Assembly (NCBI GenBank): GCA_964036275.1
Contig: CAXIWQ010000009.1
Location: forward strand, 19,342-83,341
Direction: 5' to 3'
Length of the DNA: 64,000 bases
Source of the DNA: Litoditis marina
Taxonomy: Eukaryota; Nematoda; Chromadorea; Rhabditida; Rhabditidae
How positions within the stretch are numbered: the first letter of the stretch is position 1; every line of letters begins with the position of its first letter. A program made the translations under genes and the position numbers. Below the pieces are notes generated by a model, which was not told the origin of the DNA, made no database searches, and saw nothing but the letters and a program-made list of their open reading frames with translations. Positions 8,781 through 19,085 of this stretch are shown in pieces.

Positions 8781-10079
8781 ATTCTGGAGACCAGATGACG
8801 TCATTTTTGAAAAGTGCAAAGTTGACGTCACATATATTTTTAAACGATGGTAATATCTTAGAAAAGGTCAATTAACGGTGAAACTCAATCTGAGAGTGAT
8901 GTATTCTGGGATTCTGGAGACCAGATGACGTCGATTTTGAAAAGTGCAAAGTTGACGTCACATATATTTTTAAACGATGGTAATACCTTAGAAAGGGTCA
9001 ATTAACGGTGAAACTCAATCTGAGAGTGATGTATTCTGGGATTCTGGAGACCAGATGACGTCGATTTTGAAAAGTGCAAAGTTGACGTCACATATATTTT
9101 TAAACGATGGTAATATCTTAGAAAAGGTCAATTAACGGTGAAACTCAATCTGAGAGTGATGTATCCTGGGATTCTGGAGACCAGATGACGTCGATTTTGA
9201 AAAGTGCAAAGTTGACGTCACATATATTTTTAAACGATGGTAATATCTTAGAAAGGGTCAATTAACGGTGAAACTCAATCTGAGAGTGATGTATTCTGGG
9301 ATTCTGTAGACCAGATGACGTCGATTTTGAAAAGTGCAAAGTTGACGTCACATATATTTTTAAACGATGGTAATATCTTAGAAAGGGTCAATTAACGGTG
9401 AAACTCAATCTGAGAGTGATTAATTCTGGGATTCTGGAGACCAGATGACGTCGATTTTGAAAAGTGCAAAGTTGACGTCACATATATTTTTAAACGATGG
9501 TAATATCTTAGAAAGGGTCAATTAACGGTGAAACTCAATCTGAGAGTGATGTATTCTGGGATTCTGTAGACCAGATGACGTCGATTTTGAAAAGTGCAAA
9601 GTTGACGTCACATATATTTTTAAACGATGGTAATATCTTAGAAAGGGTCAATTAACGGTGAAACTCAATCTGAGAGTGATTAATTCTGGGATTCTGGAGA
9701 CCAGATGACGTCGATTTTGAAAAGTGCAAAGTTGACGTCACATATATTTTTAAACGATGGTAATATCTTAGAAAGGGTCAATTAACGGTGAAACTCAATC
9801 TGAGAGTGATTAATTCTGGGATTCTGGAGAGCAGATGACGTCGATTTTGAAAAGTGCAAAGTTGACGTCACATATATTTTCAAATGTGAAAATATCTCCA
9901 AAAGGGTATATAAACGATGAAACTTTATCTAAATATGATTCATTCTGGAATTCAGGAGGCCAGATCCCAGATGACGTCAACTTGAAAAAAATTGACGTGA
10001 AATATGTTTTGAATGCTGAAAACTTCTTAAAAATGGTCAATTCACGATGAAACTTCATTCAAACATGACGTATTCTGGG
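8781..10079 (+). repeat. Satellite E array copy 1, 130 bp period
   Basis: Nine regular units begin ATTCTGGAGACCAGATGACG at 8781, 8911, 9041, 9171, 9301, 9431, 9561, 9691 and 9821, exactly 130 bp apart. A degenerate tenth begins near 9950. Each regular unit contains TTGACGTCACAT, a perfect TGACGTCA palindrome, plus a second near copy (GATGACGTCGAT). Two units (9561, 9691) are an extra duplication absent from the other two E arrays. Open frames of 71-82 codons at 9810-10058 are repeat artefacts. Confidence 0.95.
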
Positions 10080-10243
10080 ATTCTGAAGAGCAGATAAAGT
10101 AGGTTTCTAGAACTGCAATGTTGACGTCATATTTTTTTTCGAATGATGGTAATACTGGACAATTGGTTCATTAAGAAAACAATTTCATCTGCACCGCACA
10201 GATCAAATCACATACCTACGGCATGTATACAAAAAGCGAAAAA
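10080..10243 (+). other. Tail between satellite E and core P, copy 1
   Basis: It begins as a last, strongly degraded E unit (ATTCTGAAGAGCAGAT, then TTGACGTCATAT). It continues as AT-rich sequence of no recognisable family to the edge of palindrome P1. A second copy is at 15388-15551 and an inverted one at 16074-16237. Confidence 0.8.
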
Positions 10244-10766
10244 TTCATGAAAAAGTGGGGGCCCAACGACTGCGAGATTTGTCTTCTGCTGTGCGCCCCT
10301 TAGACAACTGCTCTCAAATGGAGCCGCTACTGCTACAAAAACCGAAAAATACTAATATACTCAAGTATAACAGTTTACAAACATACAAAAGTCGTAATAT
10401 ATTTTCTCAAACCTGTAAACTAGAATCTACAAATCACAGATGTTAACTCAACGTAGTCAATTATAGAGTTCCTGGTTTTGTGCACAATGGTTGGTGTTTT
10501 TGATCATTACTTCAATTCTAGGTGCTATAACGTTCGGCATATTATTCAACAGTTGTTATCTCTTTCGCAGCTGTGACTTTGTAGATTCTAGTTTACAGGT
10601 TTGAAAAAATATATTACGACTTTTGTATGTTTGTAAACTGTTATACTTGAGTATATTAGTATTTTTCGGTTTTTGTAGCAGTAGCGGCTCCATTTGAGAG
10701 CAGTTGTCTAAGGGGCGCACAGCAGAAGACAAATCTCGCAGTCGTTGGCCCCCACTTTTTCATGAA
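10244..10766. repeat. Palindromic core P1 (196 bp arms, 131 bp spacer)
   Basis: Arms 10244-10439 and 10571-10766 are inverted copies with only a few mismatches or one-base indels. The outer ends read TTCATGAAAAAGTGGGGG and its complement. The 131 bp spacer (10440-10570) is not palindromic. The right arm stops exactly where satellite D begins (CATGAA|TACATCTATCGC), with no tail beyond it, unlike P2. The shape fits a foldback or MITE-like element, but I see no target-site duplication and no transposase. It is also the centre piece of the larger palindrome at 13427-18200. Confidence 0.85.
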
Positions 10767-11271
10767 TACATCTATCGCTTAGATCCCAAATTATACAATT
10801 ATCTCTTAGATCCCAATATATACATATTTCCCTTAGATCCCAAATTATACATCTATTCCTTAGATCCCAAATTATACATCTATCGCTTAGATCCCAAACT
10901 GTACATCAATCGCTTAGATCTCAAATTATACATCTATCGCTTAGATCCCAAATTATACATCTATCCATTAGATCCCAAATTATACATCTATCACTCAGAT
11001 CCCAAATTATACATCTTTCCCTTAGATCCCAAATTATACATCTATCCATTAGATCCCAAATTATACATCTATCACTCAGATCCCAAATTATACATCTATC
11101 ACTCAGATCCCAAATTATACATCTTTCCCTTAGATCCCAAATTATACATCTATCGCTTAGATCCCAAATTATACATCTATCGCTCAGATTCCGTATTATA
11201 CATCTATACTTAGATCCCAAATTATACATCTATCGCTTAGATCCCAAATCATACATCTTTCCCTTCCATCC
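10767..11271 (+). repeat. Satellite D array, second block (about 18 copies)
   Basis: Same 27 bp unit as 6979-8196, abutting P1 directly. It shares rare unit variants with the first block (CCCAAACTGTACATCAATCG, TATCCATTAGAT, CATCTTTCCC) but has its own (TATCACTCAGAT repeated three times). The 169-codon frame over it is a repeat artefact. It decays into satellite F at CCCTTCCATCCAAATCAGTC. Confidence 0.92.
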
Positions 11272-11804
11272 AAATCAGTCATTTCATGCGAGGAAATTCC
11301 CCCGCTCAGATCGAATCAGTCATTTTATGTGGGGAAATTTCCCCGCTCAGATCTAATCAGTCATTTCATGCGGAGAAATTTCCCCGCTCAGATCGAATCA
11401 GTCATTTTATGTGGGAAAATTTCCCCGCTCAGATCTAATCAGTCATTTTATGTGGGAAAATTTCCCCGCTCAGATCGAATCAGTCATTTTATGTGGGAAA
11501 ATTTCCCCGCTCAGATCGAATCAGTCATTTTATTTGGGGAAATTCCCCCGCTCAGATCTAATCAGTCATTTTATGCGGGGAAATTTCCCACTCCAAATCG
11601 AATCAGTCATTTTCTGTGCATAAAATGACTGATTAGATCTGAGCGGGGAAATTTCCCCACGTACATCTACTGATACAATGAGATTGATCTTGAGCGGGGA
11701 AATTTCCCCACATAAAATGAATGATTCGATCTGAGCGGGGAAATTTCCCCGCATGAAATGACTGATTAGATCTGAGCGGGGAAATTTCCCCACATAAAAT
11801 CTCC
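11272..11804. repeat. Satellite F array, about 41 bp period, with orientation switch
   Basis: Units contain GGGGAAATTTCCCC-type palindromes followed by GCTCAGATCGAATCAGTCATTT. About eight or nine copies run forward to 11613. An 8 bp loop (11614-11621) follows, then about four inverted copies (GATCTGAGCGGGGAAATTTC) run to 11804. One inverted copy near 11660-11695 has an insertion (CGTACATCTACTGATACAAT). Frames of 70-99 codons here are artefacts. Confidence 0.92.
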
Positions 11805-12147
11805 GCTGTCATAAATTATAACAAGAACCTTCTCTGTTATAAATTATCACAAGCATCAGTTCTTGCCTGTCATAAATTATCACAAGCATCAGTTCTTCGC
11901 TGTCATAAATTATAAAAAGAACCTTCTCTGTCATAAATTATCACAAGCATCCCTTCTTTGCTGTCATAAATTATCACAAGCATCAGTTCTTCGCGGTCAT
12001 AAATTCTGACAAGAACTTTCTCTGTCATAAATTATCACAAGCATCAGTTCTTCGCTGTCATTAATTATGACAAGAACCTTCTCTGTCATAAATTATCACA
12101 AGCATCAGTTCTTCGCTGTCATAAATTATAACAAGAACCTTCTCTGT
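11805..12147 (+). repeat. Satellite G array, alternating 33/28 bp dimer
   Basis: Two related units share CTGTCATAAATTAT. The longer ends CACAAGCATCAGTTCTTCG and the shorter AACAAGAACCTTCT. They alternate for most of the array, giving a dimer of about 61 bp, with one spot where the long form occurs twice running. The array ends where CTGTCAT runs into CATGATTTAAATC of satellite C, a CAT overlap. Confidence 0.9.
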
Positions 12148-13426
12148 CATGATTTAAATCACGTTTTCCCCATGTGATCGAAGAACCCGAAACATTATTT
12201 AAATCACGTTTTCCCATGTGATCGAAGGACTCAAAACATGATTTAAATCACGATTCCCATGTGATCGAAAGACCCATGATTTAAATCACGTTTTCCCATG
12301 TGATCGAAGTACTAAAAACATGATTTAAATCACGTTTTCCGATGTGATCGAAAAACCCGAACATGATTTAAATCACGTTTTCCATGTGATCGAAGTACTA
12401 CAAACATGATTTAAATGTTTTCCGATGTGATCGAAGAACCCGAAACATGATTTAAATCACGTTTTCCCATGTGATCGAAGTACTAAAAACATGATTTAAA
12501 TCACGATTCCCATGTAATCGAAGGACCCGAAACATGATTTAAATCACGATTCCCATGTAATCGAAGTACCCGAAACATGATTTAAATCACGATTCCCATA
12601 AAATCGAAGGACCCAAAACATGTGATCGAAGTACTAAAAACATGATTTAAATCACGTTTTCCGATGTGATCGAAGGACTCGAAACATGATTTAAATCACA
12701 ATTCCCATGTGATCGGAGGACCCGAAACATGATTTAAATCACGTTTTCCCATGTGATCGAAGAACCCGAAACATTATTTAAATCACGTTTTCGCATGTGA
12801 TCGAAGAACCCGAAACATGATTCAAATCACGCTTCCCATGTGATCGAAGAACCCGAAACATGATTTAAATCACGTTTTCCGATGTGATCGAAGTACTAAA
12901 AACATGATTTAAATCACAATTCCATGTGATCGAAGGACCCGAAACATGATTTAAATCACGTTTTCCCATGTGATCGAAGTACTAAAAACATGATTTAAAT
13001 CACGTTTTCCGATGTGATCGAAGGACTCGAAACATGATTTAAATCACAATTCCCATGTGATCGAAGAACCCGAAACATGATTTAAATCACGTTTTCCGAT
13101 GTGATCGAAGGACCCGAAACATGATTTAAATCACGTTTTCCCATGTGATCGAAGGACCCCAAAACATGATTTAAATCACGTTTTCCGATGTGATCGAAGG
13201 ACCCGAAACATGATTTAAATCACGTTTTTCCATGTGATCGAAGAACACGAAACATGATCGTTTTCCCATGTGATCGAAGGACCCGAAACATTATTTAAAT
13301 CACGTTTTCCGATGTGATCGAAGAACCCGAAACATGATTTAAATCACGTTTTCCGATGTGATCGAAGGGACCCGAAACATGATTTAAATCACGTTTTCCC
13401 ATGTGATCGAAGGACCCAAAACATGT
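12148..13426 (+). repeat. Satellite C, long array (about 29 copies, 43-44 bp)
   Basis: Units read CATGATTTAAATCACG, TTTTCCCATGTGATCG, AAG(A/G)ACCCGAAA. The core TGATTTAAATCA is a perfect 12 bp palindrome. Variants include TTTTCCGATG, GATTCCCATG, GTACTAAAAA and losses of the core near 12410 and 13255. There is no frame of interest. The right edge, ACATG|TCTTAGATCCC, is the outer breakpoint of the large palindrome. Confidence 0.93.
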
Positions 13427-13768
13427 CTTAGATCCCAAATTATACATCTATCGCTTTGATCCCGAATTATACATATTTCCCTTAGGTCCCAAATTATACA
13501 ATTATCCCTTAGATCCCAAATTATACATATATCGCTTAGATCCCAAACTATACATCTATCGCTTAGATCCCAAGTTATACATCTATCGCTTAGATCCCAA
13601 ATTATACATCTATCCCTTAGATCCCAAATTATACATCTATCGCTTAGATCCCAAATTACACATCTATCGCTTAGATCCCAAATTATACATCTATCGCTTA
13701 GATCCCAAAATATACATCTATCTCTTAGATCCCAAATTATACATCTATCGCTTAGATCCCCCAAATTA
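13427..13768 (+). repeat. Satellite D array, third block (about 13 copies)
   Basis: This is the same ordered set of unit variants as the last 340 bp of the first D array (TCGCTTTGATCCCGAATTAT, then CCCTTAGGTCCC). It is a copy of the D-U boundary region rather than an independent array. It forms the outer end of the left palindrome arm and pairs with 17861-18200. Two extra C residues occur just before U. Confidence 0.92.
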
Positions 13769-14350
13769 TCGCGCGCAGCGCGAAGCGCTGTGCGAGATTT
13801 GTCTTTGGTCCGGCTAATGCGCGCTTCTGTTTTTTTAGTTTCTCCTCAAAAAGGCTGACATTTGCAAACGAAGTTTTTATTGATGTACTTGTTTTCTATA
13901 GCTAATTCCCTAACCGTGTTTCAAATTGAGCGAAATCGGTCAAGTTTGAGCCAAGTTATGACCTCATGCGCTTCATCAAGAGCGCCAACTTCCGTCGTGT
14001 GTGGGTGGGTGTGTGTGTGGGTGGGTGGTGACAAGAAAAGTAAACCCAGTTTAAGGGTTTCTACTCAACCGATTTCGTTGAAAATTGTGAAGACATGTGA
14101 TACCTACTCAAACACTCGCGGAGCAAAAAAAAATTAAGAAAAAAATTGTTTTAATTAAAGTTATAGACATTTTTTGGAAAGTGTCTGCGTCTCTCCATTT
14201 AGCACGCTCTCTCACTCTCTCTGTCCGGTCGACAACTCAAACTGTATTGTAACTTAGAGTAACAATTACCGATTTGCTCGAAAATTGAAATATGATGCCA
14301 TCGTGACTTTTATTTGAGTATGAAGTATTCTATTCCTGACGTCCTTCAGG
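13769..14350 (+). other. Complex non-tandem block U, copy 2
   Basis: Copy of 8197-8780 at an offset near 5570. Single-base losses against the other two copies occur at TTTGCAAACG, CAAATTGAGCG and TTGTGAAGAC. A 91-codon frame at 13862-14137 exists only because of them and is therefore not a gene. Confidence 0.85.
14003..14025 (+). other. Potential G-quadruplex in U copy 2
   Basis: Same four GGG runs and loops (1, 9, 1) as at 8433-8455. Confidence 0.45.
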
Positions 14351-15387
14351 ATTCTGGAGACCAGATGACGTCATTTTGAAAAGTGCAAAGTTGACGTCAC
14401 ATATATTTTTAAACGATGGTAATATCTTAGAAAAGGTCAATTAACGGTGAAACTCAATCTGAGAGTGATGTATTCTGGGATTCTGGAGACCAGATGACGT
14501 CGATTTTGAAAAGTGCAAAGTTGACGTCACATATATTTTTAAACGATGGTAATACCTTAGAAAGGGTCAATTAACGGTGAAACTCAATCTGAGAGTGATG
14601 TATTCTGGGATTCTGGAGACCAGATGACGTCGATTTTGAAAAGTGCAAAGTTGACGTCACATATATTTTTAAACGATGGTAATATCTTAGAAAAGGTCAA
14701 TTAACGGTGAAACTCAATCTGAGAGTGATGTATTCTGGGATTCTGGAGACCAGATGACGTCGATTTTGAAAAGTGCAAAGTTGACGTCACATATATTTTT
14801 AAACGATGGTAATATCTTAGAAAGGGTCAATTAACGGTGAAACTCAATCTGAGAGTGATGTATTCTGGATTCTGTAGACCAGATGACGTCGATTTTGAAA
14901 AGTGCAAAGTTGACGTCACATATATTTTTAAACGATGGTAATATCTTAGAAAGGGTCAATTAACGGTGAAACTCAATCTGAGAGTGATTAATTCTGGGAT
15001 TCTGGAGACCAGATGACGTCGATTTTGAAAAGTGCAAAGTTGACGTCACATATATTTTTAAACGATGGTAATATCTTAGAAAGGGTCAATTAACGGTGAA
15101 ACTCAATCTGAGAGTGATTAATTCTGGGATTCTGGAGAGCAGATGACGTCGATTTTGAAAAGTGCAAAGTTGACGTCACATATATTTTCAAATGTGAAAA
15201 TATCTCCAAAAGGGTATATTAACGATGAAACTTTATCTAAATATGATTCATTCTGGAATTCAGGAGGCCAGATCCCAGATGACGTCAACTTGAAAAAAAT
15301 TGACGTGAAATATGTTTTGAATGCTGAAAACTTCTTAAAAATGGTCAATTCACGATGAAACTTCATTCAAACATGACGTATTCTGGG
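14351..15387 (+). repeat. Satellite E array copy 2 (seven regular units)
   Basis: Units start at 14351, 14481, 14611, 14741, about 14869, 14999 and 15129, followed by one degenerate unit. This matches copy 1 minus two units. The unit near 14869 has lost one G of GGG (TTCTGGATTCTG). Confidence 0.94.
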
Positions 15388-15551
15388 ATTCTGAAGAGCA
15401 GATAAAGTAGGTTTCTAGAACTGCAATGTTGACGTCATATTTTTTTTCGAATGATGGTAATACTGGACAATTGGTTCATTAAGAAAACAATTTCATCTGC
15501 ACCGCACAGATCAAATCACATACCTACGGCATGTATACAAAAAGCGAAAAA
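15388..15551 (+). other. Tail between satellite E and core P, copy 2
   Basis: Copy of 10080-10243 at an offset of 5308, with no difference seen by eye. It is inverted again at 16074-16237. Confidence 0.8.
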
Positions 15552-16073
15552 TTCATGAAAAAGTGGGGGCCCAACGACTGCGAGATTTGTCTTCTGCTGT
15601 GCGCCCCTTAGACAACTGCTCTCAAATGGAGCCGCTACTGCTACAAAAACCGAAAAATACTAATATACTCAAGTATAACAGTTTACAAACATACAAAAGT
15701 CGTAATATATTTCTCAAACCTGTAAACTAGAATCTACAAATCACAGATGTTAACTCAACGTAGTCAATTATAGAGTTCCTGGTTTTGTGCACAATGGTTG
15801 GTGTTTTTGATCATTACTTCAATTCTAGGTACTATAACGTTCGGCATATTATTCAACAGTTGTTATCTCTTTCGCAGCTGTGACTTGTAGATTCTAGTTT
15901 ACAGGTTTGAAAAAATATATTACGACTTTTGTATGTTTGTAAACTGTTATACTTGAGTATATTAGTATTTTTCGGTTTTTGTAGCAGTAGCGGCTCCATT
16001 TGAGAGCAGTTGTCTAAGGGGCGCACAGCAGAAGACAAATCTCGCAGTCGTTGGGCCCCCACTTTTTCATGAA
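15552..16073. repeat. Palindromic core P2
   Basis: Arms 15552-15746 and 15878-16073 surround a spacer 15747-15877 nearly identical to that of P1 (one substitution seen, GGTACTATAACG for GGTGCTATAACG). Here the palindrome does not stop at TTCATGAA but continues outward through tail, E, U and D. The contrast with P1 shows that TTCATGAA is a real edge in one locus only. Confidence 0.88.
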
Positions 16074-16237
16074 TTTTTCGCTTTTTGTATACATGCCGTA
16101 GGTATGTGATTTGATCTGTGCGGTGCAGATGAAATTGTTTTCTTAATGAACCAATTGTCCAGTATTACCATCATTCGAAAAAAAATATGACGTCAACATT
16201 GCAGTTCTAGAAACCTACTTTATCTGCTCTTCAGAAT
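16074..16237 (-). other. Tail, inverted copy 3
   Basis: Reverse complement of 15388-15551. AT-rich, no gene seen. Confidence 0.8.
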
Positions 16238-17276
16238 CCCAGAATACGTCATGTTTGAATGAAGTTTCATCGTGAATTGACCATTTTTAAGAAGTTTTCA
16301 GCATTCAAAACATATTTCACGTCAATTTTTTTCAAGTTGACGTCATCTGGGATCTGGCCTCCTGAATTCCAGAATGAATCATATTTAGATAAAGTTTCAT
16401 CGTTAATATACCCTTTTGGAGATATTTTCACATTTGAAAATATATGTGACGTCAACTTTGCACTTTTCAAAATCGACGTCATCTGCTCTCCAGAATCCCA
16501 GAATTAATCACTCTCAGATTGAGTTTCACCGTTAATTGACCCTTTCTAAGATATTACCATCGTTTAAAAATATATGTGACGTCAACTTTGCACTTTTCAA
16601 AATCGACGTCATCTGGTCTCCAGAATCCCAGAATTAATCACTCTCAGATTGAGTTTCACCGTTAATTGACCCTTTCTAAGATATTACCATCGTTTAAAAA
16701 TATATGTGACGTCAACTTTGCACTTTTCAAAATCGACGTCATCTGGTCTACAGAATCCCAGAATACATCACTCTCAGATTGAGTTTCACCGTTAATTGAC
16801 CCTTTCTAAGATATTACCATCGTTTAAAAATATATGTGACGTCAACTTTGCACTTTTCAAAATCGACGTCATCTGGTCTCCAGAATCCCAGAATACATCA
16901 CTCTCAGATTGAGTTTCACCGTTAATTGACCTTTTCTAAGATATTACCATCGTTTAAAAATATATGTGACGTCAACTTTGCACTTTTCAAAATCGACGTC
17001 ATCTGGTCTCCAGAATCCCAGAATACATCACTCTCAGATTGAGTTTCACCGTTAATTGACCCTTTCTAAGGTATTACCATCGTTTAAAAATATATGTGAC
17101 GTCAACTTTGCACTTTTCAAAATCGACGTCATCTGGTCTCCAGAATCCCAGAATACATCACTCTCAGATTGAGTTTCACCGTTAATTGACCTTTTCTAAA
17201 ATATTACCATCGTTTAAAAATATATGTGACGTCAACTTTGCACTTTTCAAAAATGACGTCATCTGGTCTCCAGAAT
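16238..17276 (-). repeat. Satellite E array copy 3, inverted
   Basis: Seven regular 130 bp units in inverse orientation with GTTAATTGACC and TGTGACGTCAAC, in the same variant order as copy 2. The TGACGTCA palindrome is present in each unit. The 71- and 82-codon frames at its inner end mirror those of the other copies and are artefacts. Confidence 0.94.
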
Positions 17277-17860
17277 CCTGAAGGACGTCAGGAATAGAAT
17301 ACTTCATACTCAAATAAAAGTCACGATGGCATCATATTTCAATTTTCGAGCAAATCGGTAATTGTTACTCTAAGTTACAATACAGTTTGAGTTGTCGACC
17401 GGACAGAGAGAGTGAGAGAGCGTGCTAAATGGAGAGACGCAGACACTTTCCAAAAAATGTCTATAACTTTAATTAAAACAATTTTTTCTTAATTTTTTTT
17501 TGCTCCGCGAGTGTTTGAGTAGGTATCACATGTCTTCCACAATTTTCAACGAAATCGGTTGAGTAGAAACCCTTAAACTGGGTTTACTTTTCTTGTCACC
17601 ACCCACCCACACACACACCCACCCACACACGACGGAAGTTGGCGCTCTTGATGAAGCGCATGAGGTCATAACTTGGCTCAAACTTGACCGATTTCGCTCA
17701 AATTTGAAACACGGTTAGGGAATTAGCTATAGAAAACAAGTACATCAATAAAAACTTCGTTTTGCAAATGTCAGCCTTTTTGAGGAGAAACTAAAAAAAC
17801 AGAAGCGCGCATTAGCCGGACCAAAGACAAATCTCGCACAGCGCTTCGCGCTGCGCGCGA
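17277..17860 (-). other. Complex non-tandem block U, inverted copy 3
   Basis: Reverse complement of 8197-8780, keeping the longer homopolymers (CAAATTTGA, TTTTGCAAATG) seen in copy 1. It carries the minus-strand G-rich tract at 17602-17624 and AGAGACGCAGA at 17433-17443. Confidence 0.85.
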
Positions 17861-18970
17861 TAATTTGGGATCTAAGCGATATATGTATAATTTGGGATCT
17901 AAGAGATAGATGTATATTTTGGGATCTAAGCGATAGATGTATAATTTGGGATCTAAGCGATAGATGTATAATTTGGGATCTAAGCGATAGATGTATAATT
18001 TGGGATCTAAGGGATAGATGTATAATTTGGGATCTAAGCGATAGATGTATAACTTGGGATCTAAGCGATAGATGTATAGTTTGGGATCTAAGCGATATAT
18101 GTATAATTTGGGATCTAAGGGATAATTGTATAATTTGGGACCTAAGGGAAATATGTATAATTCGGGATCAAAGCGATAGATGTATAATTTGGGATCTAAG
18201 GGATAATTGTATAATTTGGGATCTAAGCGATAGATGTATAATTTGGGATCTAAGCGATAGATGTATAATTTGGGATCTAAGCGATAAATGTATAATTTGG
18301 GATCTAAGGGATGGATGTATAATTTGGGATCTAAGCGATAGATGCATAACTTGGGATCTAAGGGATGGATGTATAATTTGGGATCTAAGCGATATATGTA
18401 TAATTTGGGATCTAAGCGATTGATGTACAGTTTGGGATCTAAGCGATAGATGTATAATTTGAGATCTAAGGGATAGATGTATAATTTGGGATCTAAGGGA
18501 AATATGTATAATTTGGGATCTAAGGAATAATTGTATAATTTGGGATCTGAGCGATAGATGTATAATTTGGGATCTAAGGGATAGATGTATAATATGGAAT
18601 CTAAGCGATAGATGTATAATTTGGGATCTAAGCGATAGATGTATAATTTGGGATCTAAGGGAAAGATGTATAATTTGGGATCTGAGCGATAGATGTATAA
18701 TTTGGGATCTAATGGATAGATGTATAATTTGGGATCTAAGCGATAGATGTATAATTTGGGATCTAAGCGATAGATGTATAATTTGGGATCTAAGCGATAT
18801 ATGTATAATTTGGGATCTGAGCGATAGATGTATAATTTGGGATCTAATGGATAGATGTATAATTTGGGATCTAAGCGATAGATGTATAATTTGGGATCTA
18901 AGCGATAGATGCATAATTTGGGATCTAAGGGATGGGTGTATAATTTGGGATCTAAGGGATAATTGTATAA
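17861..18970 (-). repeat. Satellite D array, inverted (about 41 copies)
   Basis: Inverse of the first D array with the same order of unit variants, but shorter by four units (108 bp). The missing units lie near the C end, where copy 1 has the variants TTCCCAAATTATTC, AATCCCAAAATATAC and GATTCGAAATTATAC. The 414-codon frame at 17771-19015 is the same artefact as its 450-codon partner. Confidence 0.93.
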
Positions 18971-19085
18971 ACATCGGAAAACGTGATTTAAATCAAGTTT
19001 TGGTTCCTCGCCCACATGGGAAAACGTGAATCATGTTTTAGGTTCTTCGATCACATCAAAAACGTGATTTAAATCATGTTTTGAG
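18971..19085 (-). repeat. Satellite C, short inverted array
   Basis: Mirror of 6864-6978, with the same damaged middle copy (CGCCCACATGGGAAAACGTG). This shows the two loci descend from one ancestor. Confidence 0.9.

Larger units (their letters stand above)
13427..18200. repeat. Large near-perfect palindrome centred on P2
   Basis: Left arm 13427-15746 (D-U-E-tail-half P) is matched base for base by the inverse of 15878-18200, around a 131 bp spacer. Paired landmarks sum to about 31,625 throughout: 15118 with 16507, 13427 with 18200. The two arms have the same seven regular E units in the same order, including the rare AATACC unit. The left arm has several one-base losses in homopolymers relative to both the right arm and copy 1. 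Outside 13427 the left side is satellite C, while the right side continues as D. Confidence 0.9.

Noticed and set aside
9810..10058. 71 and 82 codon frames in satellite E and their copies
   Set aside because: They overlap on opposite strands inside a tandem repeat and resemble no protein family I know. They are kept only because the copies are nearly identical.
10440..10570. Intron acceptor TTATCTCTTTCGCAG at the end of the P spacer
   Set aside because: No donor, no exon frame on either side, and the sequence continues into an inverted repeat arm.
10244..10766. Autonomous DNA transposon at P1
   Set aside because: Only 131 bp lie between the arms, no transposase frame is present, and no target-site duplication is visible. 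At most a non-autonomous foldback element.
13862..14137. 91-codon frame in U copy 2
   Set aside because: Present only because of one-base losses unique to this copy; the same region is not open in the other two copies.
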